This document shows positions 54,916-64,000 of a stretch of 64,000 nucleotides of DNA, piece after piece. Both the position numbers and the translations under genes were made by a program. This DNA comes from JAFAZJ01 sp050183765 (lineage in GTDB: Bacteria; Pseudomonadota; Alphaproteobacteria; Reyranellales; Reyranellaceae), in assembly GCA_050183765.1 (NCBI GenBank), contig JBFXAZ010000002.1, forward strand, positions 1-64,000. Reading direction: 5' to 3'. The first letter of the stretch is position 1, and each line of letters opens with the position of its first letter. The notes under the pieces were generated by a model. It had not been told where the DNA came from. It was given only the letters and a program-made list of their open reading frames with translations, and ran no database searches.

Positions 54916-56328
54916 TCAGCCGCCCGGCCGGCGCCAGCGCGAGAAGCGCAGCACGGCGAAGGCCGCCAGCCCGTAGGCCATCATCGCGCCGGCAATCATC
55001 CAGCTCAGCCAGTCATATCCCCATCCCGCGGCGACCACCGCCCAGGCTCCCAGCCCGACCAGCGCCAGCCGCCCGCTCGCCGCGAGCACCGGCCCCAGCA
55101 CGCGGCCCGAGCCCTGCGTCGCGAAGTAGAGGCAGATGCCGAAGGCGAAGGCACCCAACGTGGGACCGACGCGCGTCAGGTAGGTCGCTGTCGCGGTCTG
55201 CACCGCGACGTCAGCGGTGTAGAGACCGGACCACAGCGCCGGCGCGATGGCGAAGACCAGGCCGATGACGCCGGACGCGGCGCCGGCCAGCAGGGAGCCG
55301 ATCAGCGCGACGCGACGCGCCCGCTCGATCTGGCCGGCCCCGACATTCATGCCGACCATCGGCACCAGCGCCGCGCCGAAGCCGAAGGCGATCGGGATCT
55401 GCAGCATCTCGAGCCGCGCGCCGATGCCGTAGCCCGCCACCGTGGCGGCGCCGAAGCCGGCGACCAGGCCCGACATCACCATCACCGCGAAGGCGTTCTG
55501 CAGCGAGAAGAAGATCGCCACGCCACCGACGCGCAGGATGTCGCCGAACAGCGCCGGGTGGGGCCGCACACCAACCACCGTCAGGCGCACGCGGGCACCG
55601 GGCGCCATGAGCAGCGCGAGGGTCACCAGCGAGCCGACGGCGGAAGCGCACAGCAACGAGACGGCGATGCCGCTGATGCCGATCGGCCGCAGCGGACCGA
55701 GCCCGATGGTCAGCACGTAGCCCAGCGCGATCTGCAACAGCGAGGAGGTCAGCATGATCGCCGTGGGCAGCTTCATGTTGCCGGTGCCGCGCACCAGACT
55801 GACCAGCGTGTTCTGCATCCATAGCAGCGCGATGCCGGCGAACAGCAGGTCGGAATAGGTCAACGCCAGCTCGAGCACGCGCCCCTGCGCGCCGAGCGTG
55901 CGGTAGATCGACGGACCCAGCGTGCGCATCAGCACGGTGAACAGCAGGCCGAAGGCGAGCCCGATGATGACGGCGTGCAGCGCCACGGCACGGGCGCGCT
56001 CGGCGTCGCCGGCGCCCAGCGCGCGCGCCACCGCCGAGGACACGCCGCCGCCCATGGCGCCGGTCGACATGGTCTGCATCAGCACGAGGAAGGGAAACAC
56101 CACGGCGTTGGCCGCCAGCGCGTCGCGTCCCAGGGTGCCGATGAACACCGTCTCGCTGACGACGACGGCGGCCTGCACCAGCACGATCAGCGCGTTGGGC
56201 GCGGCCAGCCGCAGGATTGTGGACACGATCGGCGCGTGAAGGATCGCCCGCTCGCGCGACATCGCCGGGGACAATCGCGCCGCCACGGAAGCTACCTGAG
56301 TCACGCGCACGCCCCTTGAAGTGTGCAT
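54916..56328 (-). CDS. MATE family efflux transporter
   Basis: 470 residues from ATG 56328 with 12 hydrophobic segments in two homologous halves (LRLAAPNALIVLVQAAVVV... and VGGVAIFFSLQNAFAVMVMSG). Typical MATE stretches include FIGTLGRDALAAN and VPMVGMNVGAGQIERARRV. It would export drugs or metabolites with Na+ or H+ coupling. GTG 56334 and ATG 56262 are other starts; none has a good ribosome binding site. The 12-bp palindrome gtgcatatgcac (56323-56334) overlaps the start and may be an operator. Confidence 0.9.
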   Translation of the reverse strand: MHTSRGVRVTQVASVAARLSPAMSRERAILHAPIVSTILRLAAPNALIVLVQAAVVVSETVFIGTLGRDALAANAVVFPFLVLMQTMSTGAMGGGVSSAVARALGAGDAERARAVALHAVIIGLAFGLLFTVLMRTLGPSIYRTLGAQGRVLELALTYSDLLFAGIALLWMQNTLVSLVRGTGNMKLPTAIMLTSSLLQIALGYVLTIGLGPLRPIGISGIAVSLLCASAVGSLVTLALLMAPGARVRLTVVGVRPHPALFGDILRVGGVAIFFSLQNAFAVMVMSGLVAGFGAATVAGYGIGARLEMLQIPIAFGFGAALVPMVGMNVGAGQIERARRVALIGSLLAGAASGVIGLVFAIAPALWSGLYTADVAVQTATATYLTRVGPTLGAFAFGICLYFATQGSGRVLGPVLAASGRLALVGLGAWAVVAAGWGYDWLSWMIAGAMMAYGLAAFAVLRFSRWRRPGG

Positions 56329-56382
56329 ATGCACGTAGCGTCCGGGCGGCGGGACGTCACGCGAGAAAACCTTCGGACCGGA

Positions 56383-57252
56383 TTATGCGCCGGGATTGCG
56401 TGCCGTGATCAGCCAGCAGGCCGCGGGCAGCGCGATGCCGTCCGGCGTCAGATGCTTCGCCAGCGCGGCGCGCACCGCATCGACGGCACGCGCGCGCACG
56501 TCCTCGCCGACATCGGCCAGCAGACGCCGCAGCGGCCCGAGCTCGACGGCCTGCTCGACCGCCTCGTCGAGGCCGCCGCGCGAGAGGCTCACGGTGTCGT
56601 CGAGCGGATCGATGGCGATGTCGGCGAAGCCGGCCTGCGTCAGCAGCGCCCGCGGCCGCGCCGGATCGCCGAAGGCGAACGGCCCGGGCTCGTCGGGCGA
56701 CGGCCGCGGCATCTGCGGCAGCAGCGGACCCGCGGCGGCGAAGGGCACGAAGGCCCAGCCGTTCTCCTTGAACGGCCGCCAGACCAGGAAGGTCAGCCGT
56801 CCCCCCGGCTTCAGCGCGCCGCGCAGATGGCGGAACGCGGCGGCCGGGTCGCCGAAGAACATCACGCCGAAGCGCGAGAACAGCAGATCGGCGGCGCCCG
56901 GCTCGAAGCCATGGGTCGAGGCGTCGCCGACCACGAACCGGACATTGGTCGCGCCAGTGGTCAGCGCGCGCCGCCATGCCTCGTCCGTCAGCACGGGCGC
57001 GAGATCGCAACCCAGCACACTGCCGGCGGGCGACGCAGCGCGCGCCAGGGCCAGCGTGGTCGGTCCGGTGCCGCAGCCGATATCGATGATCCGTTCGCCG
57101 GGCCGCACATTGGCCGCGGCGATCGCGCGCTCGCCCAGAGGCGCCAGGGCCGCCTCGGTGCGCGCCGCCCCCTTCAGCCAGCTCTCGCCGCCGGTGCCGC
57201 TCCAGTAGGCGACCTGCGCGTCGTGCCACTCGCGTGCGGAGCCGCCGGCCAT
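56383..57252 (-). CDS. Class I SAM-dependent methyltransferase
   Basis: 289 residues. Motif I is IIDIGCGTGPTTLALA (about 72-87), the acidic end of strand 2 is LGCDLAPVL, and RFVVGDASTHGFEPGAADLLFSRFGVMFF gives motifs II/III. The pattern matches small-molecule (UbiE/Methyltransf_25 type) enzymes. The acceptor is unknown. It starts seven bases after the stop of the upstream secreted-protein gene and so is likely cotranscribed with it. Confidence 0.9.
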   Translation of the reverse strand: MAGGSAREWHDAQVAYWSGTGGESWLKGAARTEAALAPLGERAIAAANVRPGERIIDIGCGTGPTTLALARAASPAGSVLGCDLAPVLTDEAWRRALTTGATNVRFVVGDASTHGFEPGAADLLFSRFGVMFFGDPAAAFRHLRGALKPGGRLTFLVWRPFKENGWAFVPFAAAGPLLPQMPRPSPDEPGPFAFGDPARPRALLTQAGFADIAIDPLDDTVSLSRGGLDEAVEQAVELGPLRRLLADVGEDVRARAVDAVRAALAKHLTPDGIALPAACWLITARNPGA

Positions 57253-57259
57253 CGCCGTG

Positions 57260-57931
57260 CTACTGCTTCACCGTGGGCGATACCGGCGCGATCTTGGGCG
57301 GCACCTGCGATGGCGGGCGCCGCTTCGGCTTGCGCTGCGCGGCAACCTGGTCGGGGCGGAAGGCGACGTCGAGCGCGTCCTTGGGTCCGCTGCAGGGATT
57401 GCTGCCGTTCTGCAGGCGCCAGATCTGCTCGTGCGGGCGGCGAATGAAACGCGACTCGCCGGTGATGCGGCAGGCCGCGCCCTTGTTCATCTTCGCGGCG
57501 AAGAATTCGATATCGCCATTGACCACGAAGGTGCCGGCCGTGATCGCGGTGATCACACCCTTGATGGTGACGTAGTCTTCCTTGGTCTCAGGCGTGCGGC
57601 CCTGATGGCGGCCGCTGATCTTCCAGACGCCGCCTTCGTCGACAATCGTCAGCGCCCCGCGCTTGTTGCCCTTCACCCGGTAGAGCTGGCGCCACATGAA
57701 AGGATGCTCGCCCAACACCAGCGCGGCCTCCTCGTCCCACAGGATCTCGGTCTTGGCCGGTCCGGCGGGCGGCGCCGGCGGTGCCGATGCGACCGGCGGA
57801 GGCGCAGCGGGCGGCGCCGGCGGTGGTGTCGGCGCGGCAGGTGCCGGCGTGGTCGGGGTCGGCGCAGTTTGGGCGTAGGCGACGCCGGTCAACAGGATGG
57901 CGGCGACCAGAGAAGGCAGGAGGGAACGCAT
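57260..57931 (-). CDS. Secreted protein with Pro/Ala-rich linker, unknown function
   Basis: 223 residues. A signal peptide (SLVAAILLTGVAYAQ, cleavage near residue 20) is followed by about 35 residues of Pro/Ala/Thr linker, then a compact domain (EEAALVLGEHPFMWRQLYRV ... DYVTIKGVITAITAGTFVVNGD) with two Cys residues (AACRIT, NPCSGP) for a likely disulfide. The C-terminus is basic and Pro-rich. Periplasmic localisation is expected. No family was recognised. It lies between the CPBP protease and methyltransferase genes on one strand. Confidence 0.75.
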   Translation of the reverse strand: MRSLLPSLVAAILLTGVAYAQTAPTPTTPAPAAPTPPPAPPAAPPPVASAPPAPPAGPAKTEILWDEEAALVLGEHPFMWRQLYRVKGNKRGALTIVDEGGVWKISGRHQGRTPETKEDYVTIKGVITAITAGTFVVNGDIEFFAAKMNKGAACRITGESRFIRRPHEQIWRLQNGSNPCSGPKDALDVAFRPDQVAAQRKPKRRPPSQVPPKIAPVSPTVKQ

Positions 57932-57984
57932 CGCGGCGAATCGTTTCTTGGAAGAGGGTTCGCCACTATACCAGAGCCCCTCCC

Positions 57985-58995
57985 TCAGGCATGGGCCTCT
58001 TTCGCCACAGGCTCGCCGAGGCCGCGCCAGAGGAACAGCGCGGCCACGCCGAGCGCCAGCACGATGGTCGCCGCCAGGCCGCCTTCGGGGCCCCAGTCCC
58101 CGCCGGTCCACAGCTTCAGGCCGTGCGACTGCCAGGCCATGATCGAGCCGCCATCCGGCGGCTCGCCGCTGATCTCCAGGCCCCAGACATTGGCGATCGA
58201 CCAGTTCCACAGCGTATGCCAGGCGCAGCTCGCCCAGATCGAGCCGGTACGCACGGCCAGCAGCGCCACGAACAGCGCGAACAGCACCAGATTGATCGCC
58301 GCCAGCGCGTCGAAGCCGTGATTGCGCGAATGGGCGAGCGCGAAGAGCAGCGTGCTCACGCCGATGCCGGCGGCCAGCCCGACGCGATACGACACCACGT
58401 TCATCAGGAAGCCGCGATAGAGCGCCTCCTCGCTCGAGGACTGCACCGCGAAGGCCAGCAGCATGAACAGGATGCCGGCCAGCGCCACGCCGCCGGTGGT
58501 GCCGGGCGCCGCCACTCGCGGCTGCAGCTGCCCGCCGATCATCAGTCCGACCATCACCAGCGAGGTCATCAGCAGCGCCAGCACGATGCCGAACAGCACC
58601 ATCAAGCCCGAACGGCTGAGCCCCAGACCGATGGTATGGAACGGCCGCCACTCCACCAGCCGCACCCACAGGTACAGCAGCAGCCAGGCGATGCCGAAGC
58701 CCACCAGCATGAAGAACGGCGACATCCACACCGCGTAGCTGCGATCGGAGATGCCCTTGAGCCAGGTTCCGATGGGCTGGGACGCGATCGGCGTCAGGAA
58801 TTGCACGAGACCGCCCCACAGCTTGGCCCCCGCCATGCCCGGCGACGGCTCGAAGCCGAGCGGGTCGGTGAACTGCGCGAGGCCGCCGAAGATCAGGATG
58901 GCGACGAACGGGGCGATGAACCACGGCGTGACACGACGGGCGCGACCGACCAATTGGACGAGACTGTTGGCATGCGACAGGTCGGTCCTGAACAT
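57985..58995 (-). CDS. CPBP-family intramembrane glutamic endopeptidase
   Basis: 336 residues with eight or so hydrophobic segments. The catalytic motif is QSSSEEALYRGFLM (EExxxR), with a later histidine in FALAHSRNHGFD and a third in SCAWHTLWNWS, the three CPBP (Abi/Rce1-like) motifs. It cleaves an unknown substrate in the membrane. The ATG at 58995 is chosen since the N-terminus before the first helix is short in the family. It is divergent from the YcaQ-type gene. Confidence 0.9.
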   Translation of the reverse strand: MFRTDLSHANSLVQLVGRARRVTPWFIAPFVAILIFGGLAQFTDPLGFEPSPGMAGAKLWGGLVQFLTPIASQPIGTWLKGISDRSYAVWMSPFFMLVGFGIAWLLLYLWVRLVEWRPFHTIGLGLSRSGLMVLFGIVLALLMTSLVMVGLMIGGQLQPRVAAPGTTGGVALAGILFMLLAFAVQSSSEEALYRGFLMNVVSYRVGLAAGIGVSTLLFALAHSRNHGFDALAAINLVLFALFVALLAVRTGSIWASCAWHTLWNWSIANVWGLEISGEPPDGGSIMAWQSHGLKLWTGGDWGPEGGLAATIVLALGVAALFLWRGLGEPVAKEAHA

Positions 58996-59125
58996 TCTCC
59001 CCCCAACGGCACTTGCGTCCTCACCCCGGCCGCCATGGTGCCCCGAGCCCGGTCGATCCGGCAAGCGAACGCTCGCCCAGCGACACAGTTGACAGGGTGG
59101 CCGGGATCGTGGGAGCGCCGCGACC

Positions 59126-60340
59126 ATGTCACGCAGGCGTGAGACTCTTTCCGCGGCGACGGCCCGGCGCATCGCCCTGGCGGCGCAGGGCTTCGCCGAG
59201 GCGCGCCCGGACGGCCCGATCGGCATGCGCCAGATCCGCCGGCTGATCGATCGGCTGGGTCTGCTGCAGATCGATTCGGTCAATGTGCTGGCGCGCGCCC
59301 ACTACCTGCCGCTGTTCTCGCGCCTGGGGCCCTACGACACGGCGATCCTGGATCGGCTGGCCTGGGGCGGCCGCAGGCGCACCCTGTTCGAGTACTGGGG
59401 GCACGAGGCCTCGCTGCTGCCGCTGGCGAGCCAGCCGCTGATGCGCTGGCGCATGGCGCATGCGGCCGTCGGCGGCTCGGGCTTCAAGACCTGGATGATG
59501 CGCTACGGCAAGGAGCGGCGCCCCTTCATCGACGCGGTGCGACGCGAAATCGAGGATCGCGGGCCGCTCTCCGCCGCCAATCTCACCGACGGCGGCAAGA
59601 GCGCCGGCAAGTGGTGGGGCTGGAGCGAGGGCAAACAGGCGCTGGAATGGCTCTTCATGGCCGGCCAGGTCACGACCGCCGGCCGACGCGGCGCCTTCGA
59701 ACGCGTCTACGACCTGACCGAACGCGTCATCCCGGCCGACGTGCTGGCGCTGCCCACGCCCGACGACGCAGAGGCCCAGCGCGCCCTGCTGCTGATCGCC
59801 GCGCGCGCGCTGGGCGTCGCCACGGAATTCGACCTGCGCGACTACTTCCGGCTGCGGCCGGCCGACACCAAGGCGCGGCTGGCCGAGCTGGTCGAAGCCG
59901 GCGCGCTACTGCCGGTGAGGGTCGAGGGCTGGTCGCACGGCGGCTATCTCGACCCGCAGGCGCATTTCGCGCGCAGGATCGAGGCGCGCGCCCTGCTGGT
60001 GCCGTTCGATCCGCTGGTCTGGGAGCGTGACCGCGCCGAGCGGCTGTTCGGCTTCCGCTACCGCATCGAGATCTACACGCCGGTCGAGAAGCGCCAGTTC
60101 GGCTACTACGTACTGCCCTTCCTGCTCGGCGACCGCCTGGTCGCGCGCGTCGACCTCAAGGCCGACCGCGCCGCGGGCAGCCTGCGCGTCCATGCCGCGC
60201 ACCTCGAGGCCGGCGCCAAGGCGGCGGACGTCGCGGCACCGCTGCGCGCCGAGCTGCGCCTGATGGCCGACTGGCTCGGCCTCGACAGCGTCGCCGTCAC
60301 GCCCGCCGGCTCACTGGGGCGCGCGCTCTCGCGTTCGTAG
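59126..60340 (+). CDS. YcaQ-type winged-helix DNA glycosylase
   Basis: 404 residues of the HTH_42/AlkZ-like family. GLLQIDSVNVLARAHYLPLFSRLG contains the catalytic QxD motif that in E. coli YcaQ (AlkX) supports interstrand crosslink unhooking, in contrast to QxQ of AlkZ. Three tandem winged-helix modules follow, and the C-terminal β-barrel part reads YCPVEKRQFGYYVLP-like (YTPVEKRQFGYYVLPFLLG). Function in DNA-alkylation repair is inferred from the family. The next gene, parD-like, starts 35 bp after its stop. Confidence 0.88.
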   Translation: MSRRRETLSAATARRIALAAQGFAEARPDGPIGMRQIRRLIDRLGLLQIDSVNVLARAHYLPLFSRLGPYDTAILDRLAWGGRRRTLFEYWGHEASLLPLASQPLMRWRMAHAAVGGSGFKTWMMRYGKERRPFIDAVRREIEDRGPLSAANLTDGGKSAGKWWGWSEGKQALEWLFMAGQVTTAGRRGAFERVYDLTERVIPADVLALPTPDDAEAQRALLLIAARALGVATEFDLRDYFRLRPADTKARLAELVEAGALLPVRVEGWSHGGYLDPQAHFARRIEARALLVPFDPLVWERDRAERLFGFRYRIEIYTPVEKRQFGYYVLPFLLGDRLVARVDLKADRAAGSLRVHAAHLEAGAKAADVAAPLRAELRLMADWLGLDSVAVTPAGSLGRALSRS

Positions 60341-60375
60341 GTATATAGTGCCGACAACAGGGTTGGAGGCGGTCA

Positions 60376-60633
60376 ATGCCGTCAGGCCTCGCGTTGGATC
60401 CACGCTACGAGAAGCTGATCGAGGATCTGGTCTCCTCGGGGCGGTTCCGCTCGCCCGCCGATGTCGTCGCGGCTGGGCTCAATCTGCTGGAAGCCGAACT
60501 TGCGTCGGCCGACAATGGTCGCCTCAAGGCGATGATACGCGAAGGCATCGACAGCGGCCCTGGCATCCCCGCCGACGCAGTCTTCGCCCGCCTGCGCAAT
60601 AAATACGCCGCCATGCCCAACCGCGGCGCGTGA
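60376..60633 (+). CDS. ParD-like type II antitoxin
   Basis: 85 residues. The N-terminal ribbon-helix-helix is ALDPRYEKLIEDLVSSGRFR followed by SPADVVAAGLNLLEAE. The C-terminal ~35 residues are the toxin-binding tail (LKAMIREGIDSGPGIPAD, typical ParD). It should repress its own promoter and neutralise ParE. Its TGA overlaps a GTG start of a parE-like frame (GTGA at 60630-60633) that carries an internal stop, so it may be an orphan antitoxin. Confidence 0.87.
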   Translation: MPSGLALDPRYEKLIEDLVSSGRFRSPADVVAAGLNLLEAELASADNGRLKAMIREGIDSGPGIPADAVFARLRNKYAAMPNRGA

Positions 60634-60926
60634 CCCATCGCGTTGTCTTCTCGCCGCGCGCCGTTATCGATCTCGAGCACGAGGCGGACGCCGTCGCCTT
60701 GCTGAATCCTCGCGCCGCGGAGTGACTGGTCGCCGAGATCGAGGGTCGCTGTGCGTCCCCGGCCGCGTTTCCATTGCGCTTCCGCGCCCGCGAAGATCTC
60801 GCGCCGGGACTGCGCATGACGATCGTGCGCGACTGGCTGATCTTCTATCACGCCGGCGACGGCGAGGTGCGCATCGAGCGCATCCTCTACGGCCCGCGCG
60901 ATATTCGGCCACGCGACTTCGACTGA
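60630..60926 (+). pseudogene. ParE-like toxin gene with in-frame nonsense codon
   Basis: Translating from GTG 60630 gives VTHRVVFSPRAVIDLEHEAD, then a TGA at 60723-60725, then VAEIEGRCAS and VRDWLIFYHAGDGEVRIERI through LYGPRD to the real-looking end at 60926. Total length of 98 codons and the RxDLxPGLR–FY–ERILYGxRD pattern are ParE/RelE-like. One stop in the middle is the only disruption. Immunity to the toxin is therefore no longer needed, or the base is a sequencing error; the flanking frame looks otherwise intact. Confidence 0.75.
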
Positions 60927-60932
60927 AAGAGC

Positions 60933-62870
<1,938 letters not shown>

Positions 62871-62969
62871 GGTTCCCTCCCTTGGGCCTTCCGCTCGTTC
62901 AATGGCGCACGTTACACGGCCAAGGTGTGCGTTCAAGCGGGACCGGCGCCGCGCGACCTTGGTAGGGGG

Positions 62970-63803
62970 TCAGGCGACCAACCCGCTGCGATAGTCGGCG
63001 TAGAACGGCCGCCAGCCGAGGGCCGCGCGCGCCGCGGCATTGCCGCAGCGAAAGGACGGCAGCCGAATCGGCGCCCCTGTCCCCGGCTCGGGTGCGCCCG
63101 CGCGTTTCGCGACGTAGGAAAGAAGCTCGCGCCAGCGTACCGGATGGTCGTCCACCACCAGCAGAATGCCGCCGGCCGAGCGCGCATCGACCGCCATCGC
63201 CGTGGCCTCGGCCATGTCGGCGACATGGATCAGCGATACGAAGGCCGACCCGTCGCCCGGGATCACCATCGAGCCCTCGCGCGCTGCATCCAGCCACTGC
63301 GCCTCGCGACCCGTACCCGGCCCATAGAACAGGCCGCCGCGCAGGATCAGGTGGCTGAGCCCGCTGTCGTGCACCAGGGTCTCCATGTCGATCGCCGAGG
63401 CGGTCGCCGGACCGGCATGAAGCGCCGCCTGCTCGTCGACCAGGGCCTCGCCGCCGGCATGCACCATGGCGATGCCCTGTTGGAGCAGGCGCTGGCCGCG
63501 ACCGCAGGCCGCGATCAGTCTCGCCGTGCCCTCGCGCCTGATGCGATCGTTCATCGTGAAATCGGCCGGTCGGTCCGGTCGCGGCACAGCCGTCGCGAGG
63601 TTGATCACCACGTCGCAGCCGTCGAGCCCCCGGCGCAGCGACTCGCCATCGAAGATGTCGGCGATGCGCACCGAGCTTCCCGGCGGCGCCGCTGCTGGCC
63701 GCCGCACCAGCGCACGCACGCGATGGCCGCGCGCCAGCAGGCGCGGGACCAGGTGACGCCCGTAGACGCCGCCTGCGCCCAACACGCCAATGGCGAGGCT
63801 CAT
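62970..63803 (-). CDS. NAD(P)-binding epimerase/dehydratase-like protein (atypical SDR)
   Basis: 277 residues. The dinucleotide loop is IGVLGAGGVYGRHLVPRLL (GxxGxxG form), followed by RALVRRP and the segment GCDVVINLAT. The middle LILRGGLFYGPGTG and VSLIHVADMAEATAMAV are typical of NAD-dependent epimerase-like/NmrA-like proteins. The usual YxxxK catalytic pair is not evident (the corresponding region reads IDMETLV), so it may be a binding protein or reductase of the extended SDR type. Its ATG overlaps the stop of the upstream SnoaL-like gene by four bases (ATGA), so the two act together. Confidence 0.82.
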   Translation of the reverse strand: MSLAIGVLGAGGVYGRHLVPRLLARGHRVRALVRRPAAAPPGSSVRIADIFDGESLRRGLDGCDVVINLATAVPRPDRPADFTMNDRIRREGTARLIAACGRGQRLLQQGIAMVHAGGEALVDEQAALHAGPATASAIDMETLVHDSGLSHLILRGGLFYGPGTGREAQWLDAAREGSMVIPGDGSAFVSLIHVADMAEATAMAVDARSAGGILLVVDDHPVRWRELLSYVAKRAGAPEPGTGAPIRLPSFRCGNAAARAALGWRPFYADYRSGLVA

Positions 63804-64000
63804 GCGGCCTGTCCCGCATAGTGCGGCCGCGTCGGGACGCCGAGCCCGGCCAGCAGGCGATCGAGGCTGTAGTAGAAGCGCTCGCCATGCATGAGGCCGT
63901 CGCGATAGCTCACAACCACGACGAAGGGCAGCTCGAAGACGCGGCCGCTGGCCGGCACGCCGAGGAAGGTCCCGACATGGCGGCAGCGGAAGCCGGTCTC
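63800..64000 (-). CDS. SnoaL-like/NTF2-fold protein (5' part outside the window)
   Basis: The last 66 codons are present: the segment ETGFRCRHVGTFLGVPASGR, then VFELPFVVVVSYRDGLMHGE and YYSLDRLLAGLG. This is the end of a SnoaL-like/ester-cyclase NTF2-fold protein, where the HGERFYYD/SLDxLLxQLG motif is characteristic. Its TGA overlaps the epimerase-like gene ATG. Full length and substrate are not visible. Confidence 0.75.
   Translation of the reverse strand, partial: ETGFRCRHVGTFLGVPASGRVFELPFVVVVSYRDGLMHGERFYYSLDRLLAGLGVPTRPHYAGQAA

Noticed and set aside
60630..60926. Programmed readthrough or selenocysteine at the TGA of the ParE-like gene
   Set aside because: No stimulatory context or SECIS-like hairpin was seen after the TGA, and no ParE uses selenocysteine; a nonsense mutation or sequencing error is simpler.

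Overview
The window looks like a single chromosomal segment of a GC-rich alphaproteobacterium. The evidence is the rpsT–dnaA neighbourhood, the DUF1674–htpX–(divergent) rsmB block, hslV–hslU, a complete ccmABCDEFGHI set, clustered GANTC (CcrM-type) sites beside dnaA, and several intergenic palindrome families of the alphaproteobacterial type. A Rhodospirillales/Reyranella-like lineage is my best guess, but this rests on gene content and style only. No rRNA, tRNA or CRISPR was seen.

Layout. 1–3.7 kb is the replication-initiation neighbourhood: the end of a crotonase gene, rpsT with a clear promoter and terminator, a 490-bp gene-poor stretch with DnaA-box-like and GANTC sites, a rhodanese gene and dnaA. 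After dnaA comes a candidate antisense-oriented small RNA with C-rich loops. 3.7–10 kb holds an SDH-assembly-factor-4-like protein, htpX, a YddA-type ABC exporter, rsmB and hisB–hisH. 10–24 kb holds a secreted α/β-hydrolase, an MFS carrier, a VanW–glycosyltransferase-like fusion, hslVU with a probably leaderless promoter, a phage-replication-like protein, an MmyB-type regulator, a DctPQM TRAP transporter and a GNAT enzyme. 24–29 kb is dnaN–recF–gyrB on the minus strand, separated from dnaA. 29–37 kb is the cytochrome c maturation operon, interrupted three times by palindromic elements, one of them inside the ccmH coding frame.

37–45 kb carries a PPOX protein, a fatty-acid desaturase, a MetX-like hydrolase, a GntR/UTRA regulator, leuCD, and a crotonase/HCCA-isomerase/SDR trio next to a truncated HxlR regulator. 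45–49.8 kb is the accessory part and the most unusual one. A 935-residue protein has an N-terminal half resembling phage internal-virion/ejection proteins, an internal tandem duplication, Pro-rich linkers and a C-terminal His-rich nuclease-like domain of lower GC. It is followed by an immunity-like gene, an IS5-like transposase remnant, a truncated DUF3885-like gene and an intact DUF3885-like gene. This is the layout of a polymorphic toxin with its immunity array, on a phage-type carrier protein.

50–64 kb returns to ordinary chromosome: an amidase-signature enzyme, a RibA with a decayed DHBP-synthase-like N-terminus, a BD-FAE-type hydrolase, an OmpR-class regulator, DUF1272, a MATE exporter, a methyltransferase, a secreted protein, a CPBP protease, a YcaQ-type DNA glycosylase, a ParD antitoxin with a nonsense-inactivated ParE, acsA, and an NAD(P)-binding epimerase-like protein translationally coupled to a SnoaL-like protein that runs off the end.
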